Shown here: positions 1 to 10,700 of the stretch, piece after piece | Numbering within the stretch: position 1 is the stretch's first letter | Layout of the letters: the number at the start of each line of letters is the position of its first letter | NCBI GenBank assembly: GCA_000333855.2 | Contig: CM007320.1 | Coordinates: 2,033,369-2,071,329, forward strand | From: Endotrypanum monterogeii | Lineage: Eukaryota; Euglenozoa; Kinetoplastea; Trypanosomatida; Trypanosomatidae | Length of the DNA stretch: 37,961 nucleotides | Reading direction: 5' to 3' | Made by a program: the position numbers and the translations under genes | Notes under the pieces: generated by a model | What the model saw: only the letters and a program-made list of their open reading frames with translations | Database searches by the model: none | Told to the model about the DNA's origin: nothing

Positions 1-1440
1 TGTCGGAGGGAGGGGGGGGGGTCCATGGGCTACTCCCGTCTTGGCAAGTCAAAGCAGCCTTGTTCCTCCCTTCCTCTCTCCGTGCCCCTCCCTCCACGAC
101 GCGGCGAATTCAAAGTGATGGATTTGTCTTGACATCGGCTGGCGCGGGCAGTACTAGTAGACACTCTTGACGCCTGCAATGTGGGGTGTGCGAGGTGGCA
201 GTGTGCGTCAAGCGTTTCTCGCGCAACACCGACTGCCGACAATCGCGACAAGCGGTTGGAGCGAGGTGTGTGAGCGGCGCGGTGTCGGGCATCTTCAAGA
301 GGCATAACGTAAGGGCACCTATAAGGCTGGGGGGGGGCGAGTGGTGGGGGCTGAAGCAGAGGTCACTTTAGGTGATATGAGTAGGCGCTGGGGTGTCATC
401 CGTGTGGACGACCGCCTCTCACCCTGCGCTTAGTCCTGGCCCCATGGCATGTGTGGGAGATGTCGGGACATGACTCCTTTGCCTGTTCTCGTAGCGGGAG
501 AGCGATGCGGTTGTGAAAGAAAAAAAGAGACGAAATTTTTAAAAAGCACTGTTGTACTTGACGTCTTGTGTGTTCTTGGTGCCTTTCTCGTGATGGCCCG
601 TGTGTCTAGGGCTTGGTTGTATGTTTCTTCTTCATGTTATTGGTGATATATATATTTTTTTCACTTGGCGATGTTGCTCGCTCTCTTCACCCCTTTCTCA
701 GAACCTATCGGGTAAACAAGAAAAAAAGATAGTGGCCATCCAGCGGCGCGAGCCTTCCTCCCTAATATATATATATATATATTTATTTAGATATATATTT
801 ATACAATGGAAGAGGACAAATGGAAGTGCTGATTTCATCCAAGGCGATACATGACGGCTCATAGCTGCACCTCCGTCGTGTATTTGATGGCGAATTGGGG
901 GAGAGTAGGGGCTCTGAAACCCTTGACCCATTTACGGTAGGTTACTGAGGGTGCAGCCGGTCCCGGGAGGTGGCGGGCCTGGATAAAGTCAAAGGGATTG
1001 TTCACCACGTCGGCACCACAATTTGAGAAGATAGGCACAAAAACTCGAAGGGGGACAGTGGCTGTGTCTATAATGCGCGCTTTGCTCGATTTCTTCGATG
1101 ATGTAGAATGAAGAGCAGCTGCGCAACATACATGGGCACCATCTCACATTTACCGTTTTCCTCTCCAGGTGCCGCGCACTCGACCTTGTATGTCTTGTGC
1201 GTTTGTGTAAGTGTTCTGCATGATCGTTTGCCCACTAGTTTTTTTTCTCCAGCTACCACACCCGGGAATCTAGTCTCGTGAGAGAAGTAACGTGCTTCTC
1301 CACGTCGATCTCATGGTGTATTCGGAAAAAAAACTGATGATCTAGGCTCACCAAACCCACACCACCTTATTCGCAGATTTCATACACATCAGTGCACCCC
1401 TTCTGTCTCCACCGCCCCATAGACAAGCGAACTACTCAAT

Positions 1441-1489
1441 TCTCTTGTTCTGCGCTCTCCCCCCTCTTTTTCTTCCTCTCTTCCTGTAG
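1441..1489 (+). promoter_or_regulatory. Candidate spliced-leader trans-splice acceptor
   Basis: A nearly pure pyrimidine tract of about 47 bases ends in TGTAG, with AG at 1488-1489. This is the classic trypanosomatid polypyrimidine-AG acceptor. It would give the downstream gene a 5' untranslated region of about 500 bases containing an upstream ATG at 1771 (ATG GAC TAA). A weaker but closer alternative is the AG at 1799-1800, after which the first ATG is the proposed start at 1996. Confidence 0.5.
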
Positions 1490-1833
1490 TGTATCCCCCC
1501 TCTGTCTGTGCGTCCGTGTGTGTGTGTGTGTAGGAGGGGGGTGGCTAGTCGAGTGCGTCTTTAGGAGCCTTCTTTCGTAGTTCTATTGGGGCAGGGACAC
1601 TGCCCTTCCTCTCCTCCCTGGAGTATACCCTCGCCACTGGTTTTCTTGACCCGCGCACAACTAAAGTGTGGGATAACGGACCCTTGAGGCAAGCAAGGAG
1701 CACACAACATATCAGATACAAAAATACGTACATACATACACACCCATAATTCTATCTATAGAGAGAGATTTATGGACTAATTTTTATTTGGTCACCCCAG
1801 ACTGGCCAGCGCGCTAAAGTAGCAGAAGCAAGT

Positions 1834-1837
<4 letters not shown>

Positions 1838-1873
<36 letters not shown>
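1838..1873. repeat. (CA)n microsatellite
   Basis: About 18 uninterrupted CA units in the probable 5' untranslated region of the first gene. Tracts of this length are usually length-polymorphic between strains. Confidence 0.95.
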
Positions 1874-1874
<1 letters not shown>

Positions 1875-1995
1875 ACCTAGGCACCAACGCACGCTCGAGC
1901 CCGCACACACCAAGGAAGAGACGTGTTGTTGCACCAGTGATTGAACGTTATACCTTTCACCCCCACACTATCCGCCAGTGCCCTGTCGATCAATA

Positions 1996-4900
1996 ATGCG
2001 TCATCGCTGTCGTCTACGGTCACATGGTAGCTGCCTGAGTGCACGAAAACCGACCCCGCTGGGCCTCTCCCAGGCCTATTCCGGTACCTGGGCGGCTGTC
2101 GCTCTTCTGGCTCACGTCCCACTAGCGTCTTCCTCACTCACGGTCGCGGAGCAGTCGTGGACTTCGATGGCTGAGCGACAACGATCCCTCAGTCCATGGT
2201 CGGTTAGAGCTACCTTTAAAAGCCGCCACAGCTGTATGTCACAAATACGACGTGCACTGCGCATCCCTTTCTTCGCAGTGGTGGTGGCGGAAATACCCTC
2301 AACCCTCTTATCGCATGCGCGAGGTGTCTCAACGGTGGCCGATGGCGTACAGCCCTCTGAAATGCAGTGTGTGGCTCTCGGTGACGCTGGTAAAAAGATG
2401 AGGCGAAGTTGTGTTGATTGCGTGGGCGAAGCAGCCGAGGTGGAGTGCGAGCCAGAGCGCCAGGTAGAGAATGCGGAGGCGGTTTTAAGAGAAATGTTTG
2501 GGCCCTTGGCAAAACTGGTTCTGAACCGTATACCCCAGCGCCGCAGATCTTCACCGTCAGCGACAGCGACAGATGCCGAAAAGCGGACAGGAACAGAAGA
2601 CGGCCAGTTAGCGGTGGCTGATAACGATGACGCGGACGTCGAGTCCGTAGTAATGAACCGCTCTGGGGGTGAGGCAGCGGCGTCCGCCTCAACGTCTTCC
2701 TCACAGCGACCAGCGCAAGAATGTTACTACCGAGTCTCCGCAACCTTTCGTCAGTTCGGCTTCCCTGTCGAGCTCGCCGTTGCAAATGGAATAGACGCAC
2801 GAGAGACCCTCGAGACCTGTCTTCGGCAAGCCTTGTCCAGTGACATTAAGTTTATGGGTCAAGGTAGCGGCAACAGGCGCACAGCCCACCAGCAGCACCG
2901 TGGCAGGGGCCAGGGAAGGTATCAGCAGAATGAGAGGCCAAACAGATCGACCCCCGGCTTCTACACTCAGGGCGTTAGCGGAGGAGGCAGCTCATCTCGA
3001 CTGTCGCCACACCAACAAGAGCTAAAGGCTATTATGAACGATCTGCGTCAGCTCTGCACCCACTTCAGTCGAAGCTTGAAGTTTTCTGTGAAGCCCCCGC
3101 TGCAATCGCACACGACGACGCGCCGCTCTGCAGGGACAGAAGGCGTCGCAGAGACAGAGGCAGCTGTAACACCATGGCGCTGTCGTTGCTACGTCAAGGA
3201 GGAATGGAGCACCTCACCACAGGCCCGCCTGGCTCACGAAGCGCTGGGCAGCAGTCCGAACGACGCCCTCGTTCGTTGCGTTGCCGAGCTTCGGCGTCAG
3301 TACAAGGATGAGATCGACTCTGTAGGTGTTATTCAGGAGGGTGTGCACGAGGTGGCGGCGTTAGTGCAGAGTCAGCGGAAGACCGTAACGGCAACTTACC
3401 GGGAGGAGGCGGTTAGCGGAAAACCAACTGCGGCAACTGCAGAAAGCAGCGCAGTGGGCGAGGTGCAAGACGGTACAACTAAGACGAAGCAATCAGAAGA
3501 TGCGAATCCGATCGCCTCTCTGATGGAACCCCCGACGTACACAAGTATGTTGGAGCTGACTGATGTACGAGGGAACACGGCTGTGTACAGCGCCCGACGC
3601 CAGGCCTCTCCGTACGTTGGATACCAGACAGTGGCAATGAGCGCTATTCGATCCGAGTATGCCTGGGACAGTGACGCACACCTGCTCTCTGACAGGTTGG
3701 CGGCGGCGCCGTTACTCTCGCGGCTGCGGTGGCAATTCGACATGCTAGTGGACCACATCTGCCGTGTCACTGGAAAATCAGCGCTGGAGGTTGCCTGGAT
3801 TCGCTTAAGCGGCACCGGTAGCAGTGGTACTGACCCGGCTTCAGGAAAGCAAGAGATAGGCATCAATACGATGGGCGACAGCAGGGCCACGCGGACCGGT
3901 CCCCAACTTGACACGATTGCTAACCTCCCCATCCTTTTCACCGGCTCCCTCTTCACTGAGAATGATGCGTTGGTGTGGCATAAAGCTGAGCCCGGGCGTT
4001 ATCGCGTGGAGTTCGACACATACGTTCAGGCTGTCTACTACCTTCTGGACCAGTACAGTGACTGTCTGTCCTCGCTGCCATGCATGGCAGCCGGGCAGGG
4101 TGAGGGTCTTCTGTTTCCCAGCGCCGAACTACTGAAGTTGCAGGTACTGCGACACGATACCTTCCCGATCTTGAATCACCACCACGGCAAGTGGAGCTGC
4201 TACGCACTCCTCGGCACCCTCACCATGCAGCTGCTCGGTTGCCCTTTCGGCACTCATTACCACTTTGACGTTGTCACGAAGGAATGGGTATCGACAGTAG
4301 CTGTAAACAATGGGCGGCATTCGAGCTATCCCCTCTCGCAGCGCCGCTCAAAAATCAAAGGTGAGGCGTGGCGACTTGCGTGTCTGGCCGCTCTCCGCGA
4401 CAACTTTCCTCATCAGTACGCCGCTGTTCTAGAGAAGCATCCCGACGTAGACCTCTCCACTGACACTGGGGCACGGGCACAGCGCTACCGCGCACTACCT
4501 CGAGAAAAGCGTATCGCACACATGTGCGACTTCGTGTCGATGGTGACGACCTTCGCGGAGGAAGACCTCGGATGGAGGCAGTCGCGTGTCAGGCTTCGAA
4601 ACCTCTCTGGGGATATAGGTCTCCCACAGTGGATTGCTGAAATGGAGGCCCAGGTTGAGGGGGAGGAGGAGCGGCGCGTGGTGGCCGTGTCACCCCCGTT
4701 CCTGCAGGTGAAACAAGCGCGCAAGTCCCTCTTCTTTAGACTTGCGAAGCAGTACTTTCCGAAAGAGCTCGAGGTGTACCAATCCCTGAACCGCAGCGAT
4801 GGCGACGACCCTGAGAGAGAGAGCAACGTGCGCCGTTCACGACTCTATGACCCGACGAACAATTTCGATGGCTCGATGTTAAGACACGTCACATCATTAA

Positions 4901-6114
4901 TGGAGCGTGACCATGCGACGATCGCACCTGTGAGAATTACCTTGGAGGCGCGTGTAGCTCAACAGGGTTCACGAAAAATCGATGACGCCGGCGGACGGCT
5001 TGCAGCGGACCATGGCGATGACGACGATGACATGGAACTTGATGCAAGCTATTGGGATGGGGACACGAGCATCCTGCTCACTCAGCAGCCCAAAATGCTG
5101 CTTCGGCCCTTGCAGTTATCGTACAGCGCGCAAGTCCTCGGAGAACGCGGCAACGTTATCATCGCCGACTACGACTCGAGCCGCGCCACCACACCGGCCG
5201 ATGCAGAAGCTGTTCCAGTGCTCGTGACAGCTCTCAAGTCAGCCTCGTGCCACCTTGCAGGTGCGGACGCGGAGACGCTGTGGACAGAGTACGAAACCTA
5301 CCCAGTGGTCGGCGCCAACTCCACCCGGGAGCTGTGTCTCGCGCTCTTTGGGGCCTTTTTTGGGCAGGATACAAACGCATCGATGGAGGTAACATCTACA
5401 GGGCTGACCGACTCAGGGAGAGAGCCCTTCGAGACAGGAGGGGACTCTCTCCCTAAGGTGGCAGATGGGCTGGATGTTATGAACGACCCCACCGCGCCGG
5501 TCAACGTAATCGTGACGAGTGTAGGGAACTACTGGTTCGGCACTGCCGTCCTCCCGCGTTTCGGTATGTTACCTATTGCGAGAGCTGTCGCAACCTCAAA
5601 GCGACGGTGCTCGCGAGACGCCCTTACTTTGGCTACACGACGCAGCTTTCCGCGTGTGTTGCAGTACATGATCAAGCGTGATATGGCGTCAGCTACGGTG
5701 GCAACCGAGATTCTCACCGAGCCCATCGTGGAGCAGCTTCCGCCGGAGGTGTGTCGCGAGGTCCTGGCGCAGCTGGCGAAAGCCAAGCGCAACCGGCCCC
5801 CACCGCCATTCCGCCTTCTCATGCGGTGCATGAAGGTGGCGCACCCAACGCGCGATCATCGCATTCGCGTGCAGAACTCATACGACTCGACACACGGCTT
5901 TCAGTATCGCCTCTATCTTCAACGTGGCTCGGTTGTGCGGCAGGGGAATAATCAGCTGGTAGGATACGGCGCCTCCACATTGTCACAGGCGGAGGCGTTG
6001 GACCGCGCTGCGCTGATGGCGTTGGAGAACCTTTTCGAAACGGCACTGCACGCTGCGGAGAAAATGCAGCAGGGCTACGGCACCGTTGGGGCTTCAGACC
6101 CTCAACGAGTGTAG
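1996..6114 (+). CDS. Putative mitochondrial protein with multiple dsRBD-like segments
   Basis: The frame is open from a GTG at 1978, but the first ATG is at 1996, giving 1372 residues. The N-terminus is rich in Arg and Ser with no acidic residue in the first 25 or so, like a mitochondrial presequence. I do not recognise a named orthologue. Residues about 1289-1351 fit a double-stranded-RNA-binding domain: beta strands around QYRLYLQRG, then a helix with GYGASTLSQAEALDRAALMA. Similar beta-turn-helix patterns recur near 243-285, 392-437, 516-555, 757-806 and 1170-1219. An RGRGQGR-type Arg/Gly/Gln-rich linker (about 290-315) and an acidic DDDDDMELD stretch (about 1010) lie between them. I see no helicase, nuclease or nucleotidyltransferase motif. 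A role in mitochondrial RNA editing or processing is inference from the targeting signal and dsRBD-like pattern. The existence of the gene is near certain; the function is not. Confidence 0.85.
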   Translation: MRHRCRLRSHGSCLSARKPTPLGLSQAYSGTWAAVALLAHVPLASSSLTVAEQSWTSMAERQRSLSPWSVRATFKSRHSCMSQIRRALRIPFFAVVVAEIPSTLLSHARGVSTVADGVQPSEMQCVALGDAGKKMRRSCVDCVGEAAEVECEPERQVENAEAVLREMFGPLAKLVLNRIPQRRRSSPSATATDAEKRTGTEDGQLAVADNDDADVESVVMNRSGGEAAASASTSSSQRPAQECYYRVSATFRQFGFPVELAVANGIDARETLETCLRQALSSDIKFMGQGSGNRRTAHQQHRGRGQGRYQQNERPNRSTPGFYTQGVSGGGSSSRLSPHQQELKAIMNDLRQLCTHFSRSLKFSVKPPLQSHTTTRRSAGTEGVAETEAAVTPWRCRCYVKEEWSTSPQARLAHEALGSSPNDALVRCVAELRRQYKDEIDSVGVIQEGVHEVAALVQSQRKTVTATYREEAVSGKPTAATAESSAVGEVQDGTTKTKQSEDANPIASLMEPPTYTSMLELTDVRGNTAVYSARRQASPYVGYQTVAMSAIRSEYAWDSDAHLLSDRLAAAPLLSRLRWQFDMLVDHICRVTGKSALEVAWIRLSGTGSSGTDPASGKQEIGINTMGDSRATRTGPQLDTIANLPILFTGSLFTENDALVWHKAEPGRYRVEFDTYVQAVYYLLDQYSDCLSSLPCMAAGQGEGLLFPSAELLKLQVLRHDTFPILNHHHGKWSCYALLGTLTMQLLGCPFGTHYHFDVVTKEWVSTVAVNNGRHSSYPLSQRRSKIKGEAWRLACLAALRDNFPHQYAAVLEKHPDVDLSTDTGARAQRYRALPREKRIAHMCDFVSMVTTFAEEDLGWRQSRVRLRNLSGDIGLPQWIAEMEAQVEGEEERRVVAVSPPFLQVKQARKSLFFRLAKQYFPKELEVYQSLNRSDGDDPERESNVRRSRLYDPTNNFDGSMLRHVTSLMERDHATIAPVRITLEARVAQQGSRKIDDAGGRLAADHGDDDDDMELDASYWDGDTSILLTQQPKMLLRPLQLSYSAQVLGERGNVIIADYDSSRATTPADAEAVPVLVTALKSASCHLAGADAETLWTEYETYPVVGANSTRELCLALFGAFFGQDTNASMEVTSTGLTDSGREPFETGGDSLPKVADGLDVMNDPTAPVNVIVTSVGNYWFGTAVLPRFGMLPIARAVATSKRRCSRDALTLATRRSFPRVLQYMIKRDMASATVATEILTEPIVEQLPPEVCREVLAQLAKAKRNRPPPPFRLLMRCMKVAHPTRDHRIRVQNSYDSTHGFQYRLYLQRGSVVRQGNNQLVGYGASTLSQAEALDRAALMALENLFETALHAAEKMQQGYGTVGASDPQRV

Positions 6115-6226
6115 AAAACAAATGATTTGGTGTTGTTGGCATCATCTAATAAAGCGCCGCCCCGCCCCTCCCCTCCCCTCCCCTCCTTTTCAGCTGTACA
6201 TCATATGCAAAAGAAATAACGTGCGG

Positions 6227-6230
<4 letters not shown>

Positions 6231-6261
<31 letters not shown>
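6231..6261. repeat. (TA)n microsatellite
   Basis: About 15 TA units roughly 115 bases after the stop codon of the first gene, in its likely 3' untranslated region. Confidence 0.95.
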
Positions 6262-6264
<3 letters not shown>

Positions 6265-6793
6265 GTCTGCATGTGTGCTATCGGTTCATTAGTCTGATTA
6301 TTGTTGTTTGCCCTCACAGAGCCGGTCTTGCGTACAAAGAGGCATACGCTGAAGATAGGGACTCCAGGTAGGAAATACCCTCTTCCATGTGTTCGCGTGG
6401 GAGAGAAGGTTCTGCATCGACTCCAAAAAGGCAAATAAGACGCCTTGTCAGGACACCCCGGGGCCGCTTCCTCCTTTCACGCATACGCTAAAAAAAAAAA
6501 AAAACGAGAAAGTGTAACTGAGGTGGCGCGAGGAGAACTCGAAAGTAAATCAAGAGTCGGGTTGATATGCATTAGGGCTTCATAACCGTACAAGCACCAC
6601 AACTTGAGGCGCGTGCGCGCGACAGGTGCGCGCTCTTGCGTTGGGTGGGTTTGCGCACCCTCACTACAGCTACTTCGACTCGCTGCGCTCGCCTTTTGGT
6701 AACATGGCAGTGGAAGGATCGTCCACACACGCACGCCCACTTCTTTTCAGTATTACATCCAAACGGGCGTACCTACACACTTGCTACTTCCGT

Positions 6794-6813
6794 CCTCCTC
6801 CTCCTCCTCCTCT
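6794..6813 (+). repeat. (TCC)n pyrimidine repeat
   Basis: About six TCC units forming a polypyrimidine tract in the intergenic region. It could act as a splicing or polyadenylation-coupling signal, but no clear AG follows at short distance. Confidence 0.6.
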
Positions 6814-7542
6814 TTTATCGATTCCTCTCGGGTACATACTGGATTTCTTGCCTTCACACCCGCTGGCAATCGTCTCCTTTTCTCCCACGGTGTCGCATGG
6901 ACCACGCGTGCTTCCGCTTGTGTTAGTTCTTCGTCATTGAGTGGCCCAAAACCAGAACAGTCGAGCAAGAATAACACTGACCTAAAGGAGCATGGTGATA
7001 CCTACGCGCACAAACACAGACCTATACACAGCACTACCTCGCCTTGGCATTTCCTTCCCAACACTCTCTATTCGGTTCGCAACCACTACCGCACTTCTTG
7101 TGGTTATGGGCAACTGACTTTTCCATAGTTTTTTTTTTTCTTACGGCGAAACGGTGGAGACACGTTTGTTCAAGTGCACGATACACTAACACACACACAC
7201 ATATATATATATATATATTTATTTATTTGCGCGTATCTTGTACTTGTCTATTATTGTGTCTCACCAATCTTGTGTCCCCTTTTTTTTTTTTACTAACCAG
7301 ATAGACAACTGCTGTTCCGTAGGCGTGCTGTCTGCGCCTAGTGTCTTGGAGGTTTCCCCTTTCGCTGTTTTTCTGTGTTTCTATTCGCGTGCTTTCCTGT
7401 TTTGCTTTGGAAGCCCTTTCATTACCCTGGCTGTCTGGTCTACTTCCCCACCCACCCACGACCACCTCTTGCAGCACATTGTTGCTTGGTTTCCGTAGAG
7501 GAGGAAGCACGACTCGGCGTACCAGTGGCGAGACCTTTACAA

Positions 7543-7597
7543 ACCCTTCCCCCCCCCCCCACCACACACACACACAAAAAAAAAAAACACCATACAG
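7543..7597 (+). promoter_or_regulatory. Candidate trans-splice acceptor for PI4K
   Basis: A C-rich pyrimidine tract is followed by CA and A repeats, and the first AG after it is at 7596-7597. The resulting 5' untranslated region would be about 120 bases. It would contain two tiny upstream reading frames, at 7675-7689 and 7686-7721. Other pyrimidine tracts farther upstream (for example 7129-7142) are alternatives. Confidence 0.4.
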
Positions 7598-7674
7598 CTC
7601 ACAACTTGCGCTAGTAAGGGTGGGCCCCTTGAAAACAAACAGGGGGTAGATAGAGGAGAGGAGCCAATATCGGT

Positions 7675-7721
7675 ATGTGTAGACGATGATGTTAGTCACG
7701 TGGTGTGATTCGACGCCATGA
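7675..7721 (+). promoter_or_regulatory. Two mini upstream ORFs ahead of PI4K
   Basis: The first upstream frame is four codons, ATG at 7675 to TGA at 7687-7689. The second starts at 7686 and ends in TGA at 7719-7721, overlapping the PI4K ATG at 7718-7720 in an ATGA arrangement. If the mature mRNA starts near 7597, ribosomes scanning from the cap meet both before the main start, which could lower PI4K translation or make it depend on reinitiation. The sequence is certain; the regulatory effect is inferred. Confidence 0.4.
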
Positions 7722-10700
7722 ACGATATACGATTTCCCAAATGGATCAAGAGCAGTCCGTCTCTGGCGATGGCGTCAACGCTGGCGCAAATCCTTGCAAA
7801 CGAATTTGTGGAGACTGCCTCATCTACATCTGCGGCGTTTCGCACGTCTGATGCTTGCGAGCATGGTGGCAAGGGGGCGTGGCAGGGTCGCCTGGTTTCC
7901 GATGAATGCGTCAGCAGCAGCAGCAATAGCGATGGATGTAATGGGGCTAGTCTGGATGACTTGGGTCTGAGTGAAGAGAGAGGTCGATACCCTGTTGGTC
8001 AAAATGAAGCTCACCAAGGTGGGGAGGTAAGCACAGGGTACCTGCGTATGGTGGAGCGGTTGCTAGAGCTTAACTCAAAGGAGCTGGACTCCTTCCCACC
8101 TGTAACCGCTGCATTTACGTCGACAGTCTACCATCCCTGGAAGGCGCCCAACTCCCCAGCGACTGCAATATCAAGTGGTTCTGTGTGGTTCGGGCCGCCT
8201 CGCAGCAGCCTCGCCTCCACGAATTTAAATGGCGGTGGTAGCATGAGCAACATCGGTATCAGCCCCGATATTCTCCACGACTCACGAGTGCGTACCCTTC
8301 TGCGGCTCTCACGCCTCAATGACCTTCTAACGCCCAACAAGGCATTCCAGCTTGTCATTTCGCAGCGGACAGCGGCTGCGATGGTTTCATTTTTCGCCTT
8401 TGCTGTGTCATGCCGGCACATGGGACTTCCCGCAGACCGCACGAAAGGCTTTTTCACCGAGTGCAGCGCCCTTTACACGAACCTCCTTTCGAAGCTGCCC
8501 TCACTCCGCCTATGTGGCAATGTCATCCTGGAGGACCTCACCGCTTCTCTCGTGGTCTGTGGACTGAAGTTACGTGAGGACGAGGAGGGGGAAAGGGAGG
8601 ATAAAGAAGCACGTGGTGGCACCAACGAGGCTGCTGCCTCGGCTACGGGCACACCGCGTATTCCGTATAGTGTTCGCAGCACCAGCAGCAGCGCTGTGGT
8701 GTCGGGTGCAGCACCGTTAGGGAATGGTAGCGGTCCTGCCACGAGGACGCCAGCGCCGCTGTCCTCCGTTCGAGACAAAAACTTGGGACTTTTCGGGTTT
8801 GGCCACCGCGCCCTCGATGCCATCTTTGTGCACTCTATTCCAGGGGATATTGACAAGTGCGTGCACGACGCTGTCGCGGTGGGTATACTTCGGGGCATCT
8901 CACTCACACACTCTCAGCAACTCTTCAGCCTCGGCTCGGAGCTAGTGAATCACATGCATGACCTCACGGATGCCTTTGCCACGTCCACCCACCGGCGCGA
9001 GCTGTCCTACAAGCGAGTTCTATCCATACTCTTAGAAGCCATCAGCTGTTCTCGCGTGATCGACTACGAGCGTACAAACAACTGGATTACGGCGATTATT
9101 CAGGAGACATATGTGGTGCGTGGTCTCTTCCAACGAGAGGAGCTTCACGCCCACGTTGTGACAGCCACGTTGACGATGCTTATCCGCCAGTATCAGGAAA
9201 TGGCAAGAAGCTGCGCGACCAAAGCGGTAGAGCTCCAAATGATGCCAGACTTCACTGAAGGCGACCAGCTCATCGAACTTGTCTGGAAAGCTCTGCAAGA
9301 CCCCCTCGGCTCCTGGGAAGATGCCCTGAGCGCTGCCGAGAGGCATCCTCTGACGCTATTTCGGCACAACATTGAGGTCCTGGTCGAGCATCTGCTTCGG
9401 ACAGAGGTGGAGCGGTTGCGATGCTACTACATCATTACCAGCGCCAGGGCTGCCCACCATTCGTCGTCTGTGCTACTGCCTACGGAAGCGGATAGAACCA
9501 CGCCCGAGCGGCACTTCTCGCTTCCTCTACCACCACTCGAGGCGGAGAGAGAGAGGCAGGAGACGTCAAATGTAAGTCCTCGAGAGACCCTTGGCGGCCA
9601 TCAAGGGAACACGCGGCGCGGCAGCGGCCGGCCGTCTGCAGCCCCGTATGTTCCGTCCCCAGAAGAGGAATCGCTCCGTGTCTCAATCTGTAGCAACATC
9701 ATCAAGTTTCTTCTTCTCCCCACTAGCATCATGAACGCACTTCCAAAGACAACTGGGGCAAAGCAGCTGCGCGCATCGCTCACAGAGGTTGCAGCACGGG
9801 TGTTGAAGGTTGTGACAGCGGAGGATTTCACAAGCTGCGAGGACGTACTCGTGACAGCGATAGACAACAGGCGCCACATCACCTCCGCAGCCCCATGCCC
9901 CACAACTCCAATGAGTCCACTGCCAGCGACACCGAGTGGGATCCAGAGCAGCGAGGCTACGCACGCAAGCATGAAGCTACTTGCCGGGTCACGGCGCCAT
10001 GCAAACTTCTCTTATACTTTTTATAATTGCATCAACGCACTCGTAGACGAGCTTATCCAAACTGCTCTGCAGCACCAGCATACTGAAGACACTGCGGCTA
10101 CCCCCGCCGCCGCCGCCACTCAAATTTCACTCGAAGACGTCCCTGGTGAGCAGTCTCCGGCCCCACTCGCCCAGGACAACACCAGCGATGCGATGATTCG
10201 GGGCAAGGTGGCGGCGGTGTGTATGCAGTCCATGTGTTCAGCGAATCACCATATACGCTCCTACGCCACTTCGGAGGTGATGGACATGGTGGTGCGCCTC
10301 TCTCTTCAACACAACGCCCCGAACACGACTACGGAAATAGTCATCTCCGCCAGCGTTCCCGCAAACCCAGAGGACGCACGGGAGCATAGTGAGCAACTCC
10401 GTGCCGAACGTCTGGCTCTGTGCTTCGACGCCATGTCCTCGATTTTGGTACCAACTGTGGTCGACGTCGAGAGCTGTTCACAGGCTGCAGGGGCGCAGGA
10501 GGAGAAAGATGGCCTCGCGCGTAGCAGCACCACAACAAGTAACCGAGGTGAGTCGAGGCGTGAGGGGCTGTCACGCTACGGGCAGCTGTTGTGTGACACC
10601 TACTTGGATTCCCTGCGCGAGCATCTCTTACATGCCGGGGAAAGGCGCACGAATCACACGCCGACGATCACACCAGTCATGGCGGTTGCTGTCAAGGCGT

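Larger units (their letters stand above)
1..1995. other. Upstream intergenic region, no gene seen
   Basis: No open frame here is long or looks like a conserved protein; the short ones run through low-complexity DNA. The region contains a (TA)n stretch near 764-782, a strong pyrimidine tract at 1441-1487 and a (CA)n run at 1838-1873. It is probably the 3' untranslated region of a gene to the left plus the 5' untranslated region of the gene starting at 1996. Whether the left-hand neighbour reads the same way cannot be seen. Confidence 0.6.
6115..7717. other. Intergenic region between the two plus-strand genes
   Basis: This 1.6 kb contains no convincing gene. It holds the 3' untranslated region of the first gene and the 5' region of PI4K. 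Visible elements are (TA)n at 6231-6261, an A run near 6490-6503, a (TCC)n pyrimidine tract at 6794-6813, a T run near 7129-7140, (TA)n at 7201-7218 and a C-rich/CA-rich/A-rich stretch at 7543-7587. Several pyrimidine tracts could serve as trans-splice or polyadenylation-coupling signals. Confidence 0.6.

Noticed and set aside
2216..2800. 194-residue minus-strand open frame
   Set aside because: It is fully antisense to the large dsRBD-like protein gene, with no recognisable domain.
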